In this document: piece after piece, positions 1 to 5,885 of the stretch
How positions within the stretch are numbered: the stretch's first letter is position 1
Layout of the letters: each line of letters starts with the position of its first letter
Assembly: GCA_943355045.1 (NCBI GenBank)
Contig: CALRDY010000026.1
Span: 1 to 8,015, forward strand
DNA from: Candidatus Nomurabacteria bacterium
GTDB lineage: Bacteria; Patescibacteriota; Minisyncoccia; Phycocordibacterales; Phycocordibacteraceae
Reading direction: 5' to 3'
Length of the DNA stretch: 8,015 nucleotides
Made by a program: the position numbers and the translations under genes
Notes under the pieces: model-generated
What the model was told of the DNA's origin: nothing
Seen by the model: the letters and a program-made list of their open reading frames with translations, nothing else
The model's database searches: none

Positions 1-108
1 CTCTGAATGACCTTCATATATCGGTAGATCATTCTCTTTCGCCCACCGGCGATTACCGTCCATGATGATACCGATGCAGGATGCGCGTACGATAGGGTGT
101 TCGTTCAT
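1..108 (-). CDS. uppS: Undecaprenyl diphosphate synthase, 5' end only (partial)
   Basis: The gene runs off the left edge; only the first 36 codons, from ATG at 108, are present. The peptide begins MNEHPIVRASCIGIIMDGNR and contains GIIMDGNRRWAK, the N-terminal signature of cis-prenyltransferases of the UppS family. There the Asp of MDGN binds Mg-diphosphate and the following Asn/Arg/Trp residues line the active site. The enzyme condenses isopentenyl diphosphate onto farnesyl diphosphate to make the C55 lipid carrier for peptidoglycan and other envelope glycans, at the cytoplasmic membrane face. It lies downstream of three tRNA genes on the same strand. Unlike several genes in the window it has no clear -10 box 6-7 bases before its ATG, and no strong Shine-Dalgarno sequence, so co-transcription with the tRNAs is possible. 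The family call is firm; full length cannot be judged. Confidence 0.88.
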   Translation of the reverse strand, partial: MNEHPIVRASCIGIIMDGNRRWAKENDLPIYEGHSE

Positions 109-147
109 ATTGTTACAAACCTAGTCAACATGTCGTCTGGTTTCAAG

Positions 148-220
148 TGGGCGATACAGGACTCGAACCTGTGACCTTCGAGGTGTAAACTCGTTGCTCT
201 ACCAACTGAGCTAATCGCCC
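148..220 (-). tRNA. tRNA-Val (anticodon UAC)
   Basis: On the minus strand the acceptor stem GGGCGAT pairs with ATCGCCC, the D-arm is GCTC/GAGC, and the T-arm is ACAGG-TTCGAGT-CCTGT. The anticodon loop TTTACAC gives UAC, which reads valine GUA codons and probably others by wobble. The base pair at 27-43 is an A-A mismatch at the end of the anticodon stem. The discriminator is A and CCA is not encoded, so the CCA-adding enzyme is needed. Confidence 0.95.
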
Positions 221-257
221 GTAACGCAAGTCTAACGCAAAATCCTTTATTTCGCTG

Positions 258-340
258 TGGGCATGGAGGGACTCGAACCCTCAACCCTTGCGGGACACGC
301 TTCTGAGACGTGCGCGTATACCAAGTTCCGCCACATGCCC
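258..340 (-). tRNA. tRNA-Leu (anticodon CAG)
   Basis: A class II tRNA with a long variable arm. The acceptor stem GGGCATG pairs with CATGCCC. The anticodon stem CACGT/GCGTG encloses the loop CTCAGAA, giving anticodon CAG for leucine CUG codons. The variable arm contains a CCCGCAAGGG hairpin and the T-loop is TTCGAGT. CCA is not encoded. It is the middle of three same-strand tRNAs. Confidence 0.95.
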
Positions 341-373
341 TTTCCTCTCGCCTGCCGACTAGCAGACCAGCTG

Positions 374-445
374 TGCCCCCAGCTGGAATCGAACCAACAT
401 CAACGGCTTAGAAGTCCGCTACTTTATCCATTAAGCTATGGGGGC
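374..445 (-). tRNA. tRNA-Arg (anticodon UCU)
   Basis: The acceptor stem GCCCCCA pairs with TGGGGGC and the T-arm is GTTGG-TTCGATT-CCAGC. The anticodon loop CTTCTAA gives UCU, reading arginine AGA and AGG. The anticodon stem is imperfect, with A31 opposite G39 and a G-U pair at 27-43. CCA is not encoded. It is the first tRNA after the pilus operon, 33 bases past that operon's last stop codon. Confidence 0.92.
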
Positions 446-478
446 GAGATTCCTTTTCTACCCTAGCGCATATAGGCG

Positions 479-787
479 TCATTGCGAAGGGTCGGCATAA
501 CGATACTCGCCCGTCTCATATTTCGATTCCTCGGCGACACGCTTCTCGAAGATCGCATGAATGGCATCCAGCGAAGCACGGCTGAAAGCCGGCGGCGCAT
601 GGACGATCGCCGAACCGATGACGCCGCCGCGTGCGACCGTATCGAAAGCCCAGATATTCCACACAATGATGCCTGCGCACGCGACGATCGCGAGCGTGAG
701 CATTGTCAGCCAGTCGCGGACAGGGTCTTGTTGCGCGCCGCCGCGCAGACGCTTCAAGAAGGAAGTCATGGGGCTGAAGATATTCAT
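479..787 (-). CDS. Small single-helix membrane protein, last gene of the pilMNO operon
   Basis: A protein of 102 residues with a basic N-terminal segment (about 1-25), one strongly hydrophobic helix at about 27-49 (LTMLTLAIVACAGIIVWNIW) and a polar C-terminal part with a predicted helical stretch at about 68-90. The orientation suggests the N-terminus is inside and the C-terminus outside. Its ATG overlaps the pilO stop by four bases (ATGA), so it is translationally coupled to pilO. It sits where pilP lies in proteobacterial pilMNOP operons, but it lacks a lipobox and I see no PilP-like beta domain. I do not recognise the family. A role in the type IV pilus inner-membrane complex is inferred from position only. 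Confidence 0.72.
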   Translation of the reverse strand: MNIFSPMTSFLKRLRGGAQQDPVRDWLTMLTLAIVACAGIIVWNIWAFDTVARGGVIGSAIVHAPPAFSRASLDAIHAIFEKRVAEESKYETGEYRYADPSQ

Positions 788-1314
788 GGCGTATTCGTTA
801 CGGCGCCGGAAGGAACCGAGGCGACGAGGAGCTTGAGATTGGCGCTCCAGTTCTTCTTTTCATCCTGCCCGATAGAGAGATCCGAGACTGAGATGGCGTA
901 GGGTGCGTATTCGATCGCGCCGACGGCGCGCATGACCGCATCGAATGTTCCTTTGATTACGATGGAGAATGCGAGCGTCGGCCGCGCTGAAGCGCCGCCG
1001 GTCGCGACAGAGAGGACGTCGAGCGTCGCTCCGAGTGAGCGAGCGCGACTCTCGAGACCATCGATGAAAGCGACAACGGCAGTCTCCGGAACGAAGTAGC
1101 TCTGCACTGCGGCTTCGTCGCCGGATATTTCAGCAAGTGCCGCGCGCGTGGTCGCCATACGGCTTACCGCCTCGGATTTCGCATCGATCTGGCCTTGCAA
1201 GATGGTTACCATCGCGCTTTTCTCCGCAACGGCGGCATACCAGAATCCATAACCGACAAGCACAGCGATGCAGACAGTGAGAGAAAGTGCGAGATGTGTG
1301 AAAGCGGATTTCAT
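784..1314 (-). CDS. pilO: PilO-like type IV pilus inner-membrane protein
   Basis: A protein of 176 residues: a short cytoplasmic start, one transmembrane helix at about 8-30, a coiled-coil-like stretch at about 33-65 rich in Ala, Glu and Lys, then an alpha/beta domain (about 75-165) like the ferredoxin-like fold of PilO. In known systems PilO pairs with PilN through periplasmic coiled coils and ties the cytoplasmic PilM ring to the pilus machine. Identity rests on size, topology and position directly after pilM and pilN; sequence alone is weakly diagnostic because PilO diverges fast. The ATG overlaps the pilN stop (ATGA), and its own stop overlaps the next start in the same way, so these genes are translationally coupled. 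No Shine-Dalgarno sequence is visible. Confidence 0.75.
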   Translation of the reverse strand: MKSAFTHLALSLTVCIAVLVGYGFWYAAVAEKSAMVTILQGQIDAKSEAVSRMATTRAALAEISGDEAAVQSYFVPETAVVAFIDGLESRARSLGATLDVLSVATGGASARPTLAFSIVIKGTFDAVMRAVGAIEYAPYAISVSDLSIGQDEKKNWSANLKLLVASVPSGAVTNTP

Positions 1315-1865
1315 GGCGCGAGAGTTACCGTGATGGAAAAAGCGATATTGCTATCCTTCGCGTACGCGGATACCGGCAGATTTGCAGCTGCGGCAAACGG
1401 CGCGCCCGAGAGCACGAGCTGATAGCTGCGCAAAGCATCCCGCGTCGCGGCAGTGCCGGAGAGCACCAGCTTCCCCGAACCAGCCCCCAGAGCGGGGGTA
1501 TAGGCGAGACTCGAAAGCATGATGCCCGGGCGGGCGACCGCGAGCGTCGCGCGGAGCGTCGCGCTCGCTGACGGAGCATGAGCGAGCGCGGACAGGATCG
1601 CCGCATTGTCGGAGAGCTTGGCGAGACGCGTGGAAAATGTCGCGCCGGCGGCTGAAGAGAATGTCGATTCGATAGTCGCGAGATGTGCTTCTTTCGCACG
1701 CGCGCTCTCCGAAAGGAGCACGTACGTCGGCACGAGCAGCACCGCAGCAGCGAGTGTGAGCAGCGTCACGAACGTCAGGCTGACGACACTAAGGCGCAGG
1801 AGGTACTCGTGCGCAAGCGCATTCTGGCGCTCAAGTGGCAAAAGGTCGATGAGGTCGCTATGCAT
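1311..1865 (-). CDS. pilN: PilN-like type IV pilus inner-membrane protein
   Basis: A protein of 184 residues starting MHSDLIDLLPLERQNALAHE. A short cytoplasmic N-terminus containing the NLLP-like motif (here DLLPLER) is followed by one transmembrane helix at about 22-48, a coiled-coil region (about 52-85), and an alpha/beta domain. In type IV pili the PilN N-terminal peptide docks into PilM while its periplasmic part pairs with PilO. The start at 1865 was chosen because it places the DLLP motif and helix where the family has them and gives an 8-base overlap with the pilM stop; the open frame extends further upstream but there it is only a shadow of pilM. The protein is very rich in Ala, Ser and Leu. 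Confidence 0.8.
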   Translation of the reverse strand: MHSDLIDLLPLERQNALAHEYLLRLSVVSLTFVTLLTLAAAVLLVPTYVLLSESARAKEAHLATIESTFSSAAGATFSTRLAKLSDNAAILSALAHAPSASATLRATLAVARPGIMLSSLAYTPALGAGSGKLVLSGTAATRDALRSYQLVLSGAPFAAAANLPVSAYAKDSNIAFSITVTLAP

Positions 1866-2955
1866 AGGGTTCAACGGTATCACGCAACGCCAGGCCGATC
1901 GCCGTCGCATACGCGAGCGACTCGGCGTACTCGAGCGGCGGGATCCACGTATCGCGTGAAGCGAAATTAGTGAAGACGTCCCCAGTAGTGACCGGGATCC
2001 GGAGCGAACCCTCAAGATATTCGGAGAATCCGCGTATGGAAGCATTGCCGCCGGAAAGAATGGTGCGCGAGACTTTCTCGTGCGCGCCGCCCAGCGTTTC
2101 CTTTTCCTGCCAGTACTCGAGACGTCGGGAAATCTCATCGCGAATCGCGGAGACCGTCGAAAGCATCGCGGCGAGATATTCTTCGTTTCCGGGCGCGGGC
2201 ACGATGCCGCGCTCGACCTTTACCTTACGAGCATCGGCTTCTGTCACGCCGAAATGTTTTTGCACCGCGAGCGTAAGCGCGTGCCCGCCGATGCCGAAGG
2301 TGGTCGCGAAGCGCGGTACCCGCCCGGTAACTATCGCCATCTTGGTCGTCGTCTTCCCGACGTCGATAATGAGTACGGTGGAAGTGTCGCCCGCGGGCAG
2401 AAGCGCGCGTGCCATCGCGAAAGTCTCCTCTTCAAGAGCTCGTACCGGAATGTGCGCCTGATCGAATACCGAAAGCGCCTCGTCCACCACGCGCCGCGCA
2501 AAACCAACACCGACAACCGCTTCGGCGCCGCTCGGCATTCGACCGACGCCAATGATGTCGAACGAAGTTTCCTGCGGCGGCAGCGGCACCAGCTCATCGA
2601 GACGCTGCTCAATCATCGTGCGCCACTCAGCCTTTTTAGCGCCGGGGACCGTCGCTTCAAACAGATATGCTTTCGATTCTGGCAATGAGACATTCGCCGC
2701 GGAGATGCCCGCCGCTTGCGTGGCGGTCGTGATCGCTCCGACGATTGCCTCTCGGTCAATGACCTCGCCATCAGTGAAGACTCCGAGCGGAAGCCGCACC
2801 TGCGCATGATCCGCAAGGATTAGTCCTCGGGCATTTGCTTCTAGGCGCACGACTTTGACGCCGCTGGTCGAGATGTCGATGCCAGCGAACGGCGGCGCGA
2901 GATACCGCGGCGGCGCAAAAGCAGCGCGAAGGCGATCACCAAGAACAAAAGACAT
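1858..2955 (-). CDS. pilM: PilM, actin-like ATPase of the type IV pilus
   Basis: A protein of 365 residues with an FtsA/MreB-like actin fold. Visible motifs are the phosphate-1 loop GIDISTSGVKVVRL (about 25-38), the phosphate-2 region LIIDVGKTTTKMAIV (about 195-209), and the adenosine motif LSGGNASIRGF (about 300-310). PilM forms a cytoplasmic ring that binds the N-terminal peptide of PilN and links pilus assembly motors to the membrane complex. It heads a four-gene overlapping operon with pilN, pilO and a small membrane protein. Start choice is strong: a TATACT box lies exactly six bases before this ATG, consistent with a leaderless transcript. Length is typical of the family. In CPR bacteria such pili are thought to serve attachment and DNA uptake; no pilin, PilB or PilC is in this window. 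Confidence 0.92.
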   Translation of the reverse strand: MSFVLGDRLRAAFAPPRYLAPPFAGIDISTSGVKVVRLEANARGLILADHAQVRLPLGVFTDGEVIDREAIVGAITTATQAAGISAANVSLPESKAYLFEATVPGAKKAEWRTMIEQRLDELVPLPPQETSFDIIGVGRMPSGAEAVVGVGFARRVVDEALSVFDQAHIPVRALEEETFAMARALLPAGDTSTVLIIDVGKTTTKMAIVTGRVPRFATTFGIGGHALTLAVQKHFGVTEADARKVKVERGIVPAPGNEEYLAAMLSTVSAIRDEISRRLEYWQEKETLGGAHEKVSRTILSGGNASIRGFSEYLEGSLRIPVTTGDVFTNFASRDTWIPPLEYAESLAYATAIGLALRDTVEPYA

Positions 2956-2961
2956 GGGGAA

Positions 2962-2967
2962 AGTATA
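2962..2967 (-). promoter_or_regulatory. -10 box (TATACT) of the pilM operon, leaderless type
   Basis: TATACT on the minus strand, followed by six bases (TTCCCC) and the pilM ATG. Transcription would begin at or next to the start codon. This drives the four-gene pilus operon. No convincing -35 box is visible. Confidence 0.6.
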
Positions 2968-2999
2968 ACCGATTTTTTAGTTAGTGTTCCACACGAACC

Positions 3000-3416
3000 C
3001 TAGTGTGCACTCGTACCGGGAGGCACTTCCCTATCAGGAGTAAGAAATGCAAACGTCGTTCCCGACCCGACGGCAAAAAGCATGCCGTTGCTTTCGAGTC
3101 CGCGTATCGTTCGCGGCGCGAGATTCGTGACGAATGCGAGCTGACGGCCGATAAGCGTTTCAGGCTCGGGTACGTAGGCTGCGATGCCAGAAACGATCTG
3201 CCGAGGACCAGACTCTTCGCCGAAATCGATCATGAGCTGGAGAAGCTTGTCGGTCTCAGGTACGCGTTCGGCGCTCCGCACTGTACCGATCTTCACTTCT
3301 ATCTTACTGAAATCGTCGATCGTTATTCGCGGCTTCCCGGTCTCGGGCGCAGCGGCATCCGCAGGCTTTTCTGTCGCGATGGTGGGTACATTATCCATCC
3401 CGTTAGAAGTTTCCAT
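3000..3416 (-). CDS. Stand-alone tRNA-binding OB-fold protein (MetRS C-terminal / EMAP II-like)
   Basis: A protein of 138 residues. Residues 1-30 are low-complexity, rich in Ala, Pro, Glu and Lys, and probably disordered. Residues 31-138 form a tRNA-binding OB fold: IDDFSKIEVKIGTV (about 33-46), ETDKLLQL (54-61), RQIVSGIA (72-79), TNLAPRTIRGLESNGMLFA (97-115). These motifs match the C-terminal dimerisation and tRNA-binding domain of methionyl-tRNA synthetase, and also CsaA/YgjH-type free proteins. It probably acts as a separate beta subunit that raises tRNA affinity of MetRS, or as a general structure-specific tRNA binder. The ATG at 3416 is supported by TGATAAATT ending six bases upstream. 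Codons 2-6 form one arm of a 15-bp inverted repeat whose other arm spans the ruvX stop codon. Confidence 0.85.
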   Translation of the reverse strand: METSNGMDNVPTIATEKPADAAAPETGKPRITIDDFSKIEVKIGTVRSAERVPETDKLLQLMIDFGEESGPRQIVSGIAAYVPEPETLIGRQLAFVTNLAPRTIRGLESNGMLFAVGSGTTFAFLTPDREVPPGTSAH

Positions 3417-3502
3417 ATGAATAATTTATCAAACAAACGACCTTTGCGTAAGGATTTTCCGACTTTGAAGAAAAATCCGGCGCATTGAACTTCTAACGGG
3501 AT
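3397..3502. repeat. 15-bp inverted repeat joining the ruvX 3' end and the next gene's 5' end
   Basis: The arms are ATCCCGTTAGAAGTT at 3397-3411 and its exact reverse complement at 3488-3502. In a minus-strand read-through RNA they would form a 15-bp stem around a 76-base loop. Inside the loop, GGATTTT and AAAATCC form a second, 7-bp stem. One arm contains the ruvX stop codon; the other covers codons 2-6 of the tRNA-binding protein gene. Confidence 0.75.
3423..3431 (-). promoter_or_regulatory. Possible extended -10 (TGATAAATT) of the tRNA-binding protein gene
   Basis: TGATAAATT on the minus strand, six bases (ATTCAT) before the ATG at 3416. The hexamer TAAATT is a weak match to TATAAT, but its spacing equals that of the window's clearer leaderless promoters. 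A transcript from here would lack the upstream arm of the inverted repeat. Confidence 0.4.
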
Positions 3503-3912
3503 CCATGAGTCGTGCGTGAAAGATAGCTGGTAAGGATGAGCGCGGCGGCGGACGCGTCGACAGCGACATGTTTTTTCGGCGCACGCGACTTCCCCTCTTT
3601 TGCCGGAGCTCGCCGCGCTTCGGCGCTCGTGAACACTTCCGATTCAAAGAAGACCGGAACGCCCGCGCGCTCGGAAAGACTCTCCCCGAGCGCGCGGGCA
3701 TCCTTTGCGATCAGATTCTCTCCGCCAGCAAGTGTACGCGACTCTCCGATGACCACCGCACCGATATTCTCTTTTGCGATGAGCCCGCACAGCTCCTCGA
3801 CGAGTCTCGGCGTGTTGGGAACAATGGCATGCGGAAAGCCCATAACTCCCATTTCGTCCGAGAGCGCGAGCCCCACCTTCTTGCTTCCATAATCGATGCC
3901 GAGATATCGCAT
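3493..3912 (-). CDS. ruvX: YqgF/RuvX-family RNase H-fold nuclease
   Basis: A protein of 139 residues, the usual family size. It begins MRYLGIDYGSKKVGLALSDE, with the first catalytic Asp at position 7 in the GIDYGxKxxGxA motif. VVIGESRTLAGGE (about 53-65) matches the family's glycine-rich turn, an acidic residue lies in FFESEVFTS (about 88-96), and the last Asp is at 119 in VDASAAALIL. The family includes the 16S rRNA 3'-end maturation nuclease (YqgF) and a Holliday-junction resolvase-like activity. The frame is open ten codons further upstream, but the start at 3912 is preferred because it directly precedes the conserved strand and has TACACT six bases upstream. It is divergent from the gene at 3941, with intertwined promoters. 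Confidence 0.9.
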   Translation of the reverse strand: MRYLGIDYGSKKVGLALSDEMGVMGFPHAIVPNTPRLVEELCGLIAKENIGAVVIGESRTLAGGENLIAKDARALGESLSERAGVPVFFESEVFTSAEARRAPAKEGKSRAPKKHVAVDASAAALILTSYLSRTTHGSR

Positions 3913-3918
3913 GTACGG

Positions 3919-3924
3919 AGTGTA
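3919..3924 (-). promoter_or_regulatory. Possible -10 box (TACACT) of ruvX
   Basis: TACACT on the minus strand, six bases (CCGTAC) before the ruvX ATG. It abuts the divergent TGGTATAAT promoter, so polymerase binding at the two sites is likely to be mutually exclusive. Confidence 0.45.
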
Positions 3925-3933
3925 TGGTATAAT
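3925..3933 (+). promoter_or_regulatory. Extended -10 promoter (TGGTATAAT) of the DUF5652-like gene
   Basis: A perfect extended -10, TGG followed by TATAAT, seven bases before the ATG at 3941. This places the transcription start at the start codon and argues against longer upstream start codons in the same frame. Confidence 0.7.
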
Positions 3934-3940
3934 GCGACGC

Positions 3941-4240
3941 ATGTATACGTTTATGCACGGATTCTCGCCGTTCTATTCCCCCTTTGCGCCGGCACTCATG
4001 CTCGCACTGCTCCCTTTCCTTTTCCTCGCTGCCGTCTGGACGCTCGCTATCAAAGGCTATGCCCTCTGGCACGCTGCCCGCAACGGGCAGCGTGAATGGT
4101 TCATCGCGATCCTCATCATCAATACGCTCGGCATCCTCGAGCTCATCTATCTAGTCTGGTTCCGTTCTGACAAACAGAATATTTCTCATCACGTGCACGG
4201 TTCGCATACGCCTGCGCACGATTCATCAACGCAGGCGTAA
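3941..4240 (+). CDS. DUF5652-like small two-helix membrane protein
   Basis: A protein of 99 residues with two predicted transmembrane helices, about 17-38 and 53-75. Between them is GYALWHAARNGQREWFIAIL, and the second helix carries IINTLGILELIYLVWF. The W-H-A-A-R-N-G-Q-x-x-WFI and NTxGILExIYL pattern is, as I recall it, that of the DUF5652 family, which is common in CPR genomes; its function is unknown. The tail from about 76 is polar and His-rich. The ATG at 3941 was chosen because TGGTATAAT ends seven bases upstream; an open extension to 3896 would overlap ruvX coding sequence. The last codons form a 9-bp hairpin (arms 4208-4216 and 4230-4238) reaching the stop codon, without a T-tract. 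Confidence 0.78.
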   Translation: MYTFMHGFSPFYSPFAPALMLALLPFLFLAAVWTLAIKGYALWHAARNGQREWFIAILIINTLGILELIYLVWFRSDKQNISHHVHGSHTPAHDSSTQA

Positions 4241-4260
4241 GAAAAACTGCAAAAGAGCGA

Positions 4261-4269
4261 TGGTATACT
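4261..4269 (+). promoter_or_regulatory. Extended -10 promoter (TGGTATACT) of the HNH gene
   Basis: TGG followed by TATACT, six bases before a GTG codon at 4276. It fits the leaderless pattern and supports GTG as the true start. Read-through from here would also transcribe tRNA-Ser. Confidence 0.65.
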
Positions 4270-4275
4270 GGACGG

Positions 4276-4782
4276 GTGTCTGAGCCATACAAAAGAACAC
4301 CCAACACGAAGTGTTTAACTTGTTCAAAACCGATTTACAGGCGACCGGTTGAAATAGATCGCGGCCGAGTCTTCTGCGGTCAGACATGTTATGGAATTGC
4401 CAACAGGAGAGAAACTCCATGTATCGTGTGTGGAGTTCCGATTCTCGCGGGCGCTAACGCAAAAACTTGTAGCAGGGCCTGTGCGAACAAAAATCGAGCT
4501 GGCACTCGTTACAAGATTGGAAGCCCTAAAGATAAAGTAAAAGATCAGAGAGCTCTAAAATTGCGCTTGCTGGCCTCAAGGGGGAAAAGATGCGAGCGGT
4601 GCGGGTATGACAAAAAGGAAATCTTAAATGTTCACCACAAAGATAGAGACCGTAAGAATAACGATCTTGGTAACTTGGAGCTGCTCTGCCCAAACTGCCA
4701 TGCCGAAGAACATTACTTAAAGGACAGTTGGATTAATGATACGCTGTCGAATCAAACATGGAAGGGTGCTCCGAATGGTTAA
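4276..4782 (+). CDS. HNH endonuclease-type protein with N-terminal zinc-finger-like cysteine motifs
   Basis: A protein of 168 residues from a GTG start. Three Cys-rich modules are seen: C13/C16 with C34/C38; C49/C52 with C65/C69; and C106/C109 with C138/C141. The first two look like treble-clef or zinc-ribbon units. The third frames an HNH (His-Me finger) core, NVHHKDRDRKNNDLGNLELL (about 118-137) then CPNCH, with the metal-binding and general-base His at 120-121 and the Asn at 133. Such proteins are nicking or cleaving DNases of mobile elements, restriction systems or phages; the target is unknown. Base composition is visibly more A+T-rich than the pil genes, suggesting acquisition. The last eight codons lie inside tRNA-Ser, with the stop in its D-loop. 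Confidence 0.85.
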   Translation: MSEPYKRTPNTKCLTCSKPIYRRPVEIDRGRVFCGQTCYGIANRRETPCIVCGVPILAGANAKTCSRACANKNRAGTRYKIGSPKDKVKDQRALKLRLLASRGKRCERCGYDKKEILNVHHKDRDRKNNDLGNLELLCPNCHAEEHYLKDSWINDTLSNQTWKGAPNG

Positions 4783-4847
4783 GGAACTAGTCTTGAAAAC
4801 TAGCGGGCCAAAAGCCCTTGTGGGTTCGAGTCCCACCCCTTCCGCCA
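4760..4847 (+). tRNA. tRNA-Ser (anticodon UGA), CCA encoded
   Basis: A class II tRNA. The acceptor stem GGAAGGG pairs with CCCTTCC, the anticodon stem CTAGT/ACTAG encloses loop CTTGAAA (UGA, reading UCA and other UCN codons), the variable arm is GGGC-CAAAA-GCCC, and the T-arm is GTGGG-TTCGAGT-CCCAC. The discriminator is G and the 3' CCA is encoded. Its first 23 bases are also the end of the HNH reading frame. Confidence 0.96.
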
Positions 4848-4870
4848 ATGAGGCTAAGTGTGGAATAGAA

Positions 4871-4900
4871 AAAAGACCGGACGATATCGTCCGGTCTTTT
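4871..4900. terminator. Bidirectional rho-independent terminator
   Basis: A perfect 30-base palindrome: 15 bases AAAAGACCGGACGAT and their reverse complement. The GC-rich core is flanked by AAAA on one side and TTTT on the other, so it can end transcription both from tRNA-Ser (plus) and from the gene at 4916-5203 (minus). Confidence 0.9.
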
Positions 4901-4915
4901 CGATTGAGTTTGGGT

Positions 4916-5203
4916 TCAGACGACCATTTCGCAAGTCTCCTTTTTAAATTCCAAGTAGCTACTAAAGAACGATTCCCAGTAGTTAGCAGCCTCCATTTTT
5001 CCTGCGGTTCGCAAAACGGCAGCGGCCTTACAGCACAACACTAGATATCCGTTTTCGTTGCCGTGACCGATACTAAAACCAGACAGCGGATGTTCTATCA
5101 ATTCTTCCTCCGTTGCGAGAGGGAGCACCACTCCCAACCATTGCATTCGTATGTGCGCGGGCGCAAACCCTGGGGGAATTTCTATAATGCGGATAGAACT
5201 CAT
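4916..5203 (-). CDS. Unrecognised 95-residue soluble protein
   Basis: The protein starts MSSIRIIEIPPGFAPAHIRM and has 95 residues, no signal peptide and no transmembrane helix. It has the pattern IPPGFAP-x-HIR-x-QWLGV-x-LPL near the N-terminus, a Gly- and Asn-containing middle (GFSIGHGNENGYLVL, about 42-56), and a helical C-terminus with AAAVLRTAGKMEAANYWESF (about 60-79). I do not recognise the family and assign no function. The frame is open to 5296, but the ATG at 5203 is preceded by AAAGGAGG at a five-base spacing, which fixes the start. It converges on tRNA-Ser across a shared terminator. Confidence 0.8.
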   Translation of the reverse strand: MSSIRIIEIPPGFAPAHIRMQWLGVVLPLATEEELIEHPLSGFSIGHGNENGYLVLCCKAAAVLRTAGKMEAANYWESFFSSYLEFKKETCEMVV

Positions 5204-5208
5204 CAGAG

Positions 5209-5216
5209 CCTCCTTT
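5209..5216 (-). promoter_or_regulatory. Strong Shine-Dalgarno sequence (AAAGGAGG)
   Basis: AAAGGAGG on the minus strand, five bases before the ATG at 5203. It decides the start of this gene. It is the only strong Shine-Dalgarno sequence seen next to a start codon in the window, in contrast to the leaderless-type starts around it. Confidence 0.85.
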
Positions 5217-5300
5217 CGGTTTCTGAATTGAGGACACGTTATCACACAACACGTCTTGTGCACAAAAACGTGCGGAGCAGTTCTGTCGCGGTGCACTCTC

Positions 5301-5309
5301 TGCTATCAT
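5301..5309 (+). promoter_or_regulatory. Extended -10 promoter (TGCTATCAT)
   Basis: TGC followed by TATCAT, six bases before the ATG at 5316. It matches the leaderless spacing seen for pilM, the HNH gene and the gene at 3941, and supports the ATG at 5316 over an open upstream extension to 5256. Confidence 0.6.
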
Positions 5310-5315
5310 TCCCTC

Positions 5316-5789
5316 ATGCCTCGCAACGCTCTTTTAGAATGGGAAGGGAGAGAATATGACCATAGCCCGAAAAGTGATGATTGGTATTGGGCGCTCGGCA
5401 TCATCAGCGTCGCCGGTACCGTCGCAGCCATACTTTTCGGCAGCTACCTCATCGCGACCCTTATCATCATCGCTGCTGCCACGCTCGCGCTTCATGCGGC
5501 CAAGCATCCGCCCCTGCATCGCTTCCAGCTCGTCGAGCAAGGCCTCTTCATCGGCGATGAACTGCACCGCTTTGAGCGCATGCTCTCCTTCTCTGTCCTT
5601 GAAGACATCGAGGGGAAACTTCCCCCGATGCTCTCTATCAAAACTGAGAGCTGGTTCTCTCCGCACCTGGTAGTGCCGCTTGAAGGCGTCGATGCCGACG
5701 CAGTCTATGCTTACTTCCTCCATCATGTGGATGAGGACGAGCACCACCACACCTTCTCCGACCTGGTAGCGGCTTGGCTCGGATTCTGA
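5316..5789 (+). CDS. Two-helix membrane protein with cytoplasmic PH-like C-terminal domain
   Basis: A protein of 157 residues. A short polar N-terminus (MPRNALLEWEGREYDHSPKS) with WYWAL at the membrane boundary is followed by two adjacent transmembrane helices, about 23-42 and 44-61, forming a hairpin. The rest (about 66-157) looks alternately beta-stranded with a helical end: FQLVEQGLFIGDELHRF, LSFSVLEDIEGKLPPMLSIK, then PHLVVPLEG. This layout, a helical hairpin followed by a bacterial PH-like fold, resembles DUF5673/YcxB-type proteins common in small genomes. No enzymatic motif is visible and function is unknown. The ATG was chosen from the -10 box six bases upstream. Confidence 0.78.
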   Translation: MPRNALLEWEGREYDHSPKSDDWYWALGIISVAGTVAAILFGSYLIATLIIIAAATLALHAAKHPPLHRFQLVEQGLFIGDELHRFERMLSFSVLEDIEGKLPPMLSIKTESWFSPHLVVPLEGVDADAVYAYFLHHVDEDEHHHTFSDLVAAWLGF

Positions 5790-5804
5790 TATACATTCAC
5801 TATT

Positions 5805-5837
5805 GCCCCCGTATCTTCTCGGACTCGATACGGGGGC
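5805..5837 (+). terminator. GC-rich hairpin after the membrane protein gene (possible terminator)
   Basis: An 11-bp perfect stem, GCCCCCGTATC with GATACGGGGGC, around an 11-base loop, 15 bases after the stop at 5789. No T-tract follows on either strand, so intrinsic termination is uncertain. The stem repeats the acceptor-stem sequence (GCCCCCG/CGGGGGC) of the tRNA-Arg 80 bases downstream, so a decayed partial tRNA copy is another possibility. Confidence 0.45.
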
Positions 5838-5885
5838 TCGTTCGGAGAACAAGAATCTGAGGACACTTTCTTGTTTCCTCTCTTC

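Noticed and set aside
1606..2688. Long open frames on the plus strand opposite pilM and pilN
   Set aside because: They are antisense shadows in a GC-rich region: Arg/Ser/Ala-rich, without family motifs, and incompatible with the coupled minus-strand operon.
4208..4238. Hairpin at the end of the DUF5652-like gene as a terminator
   Set aside because: The 9-bp stem is real, but no T-tract follows on either strand and the arms are coding sequence; noted within the gene entry only.
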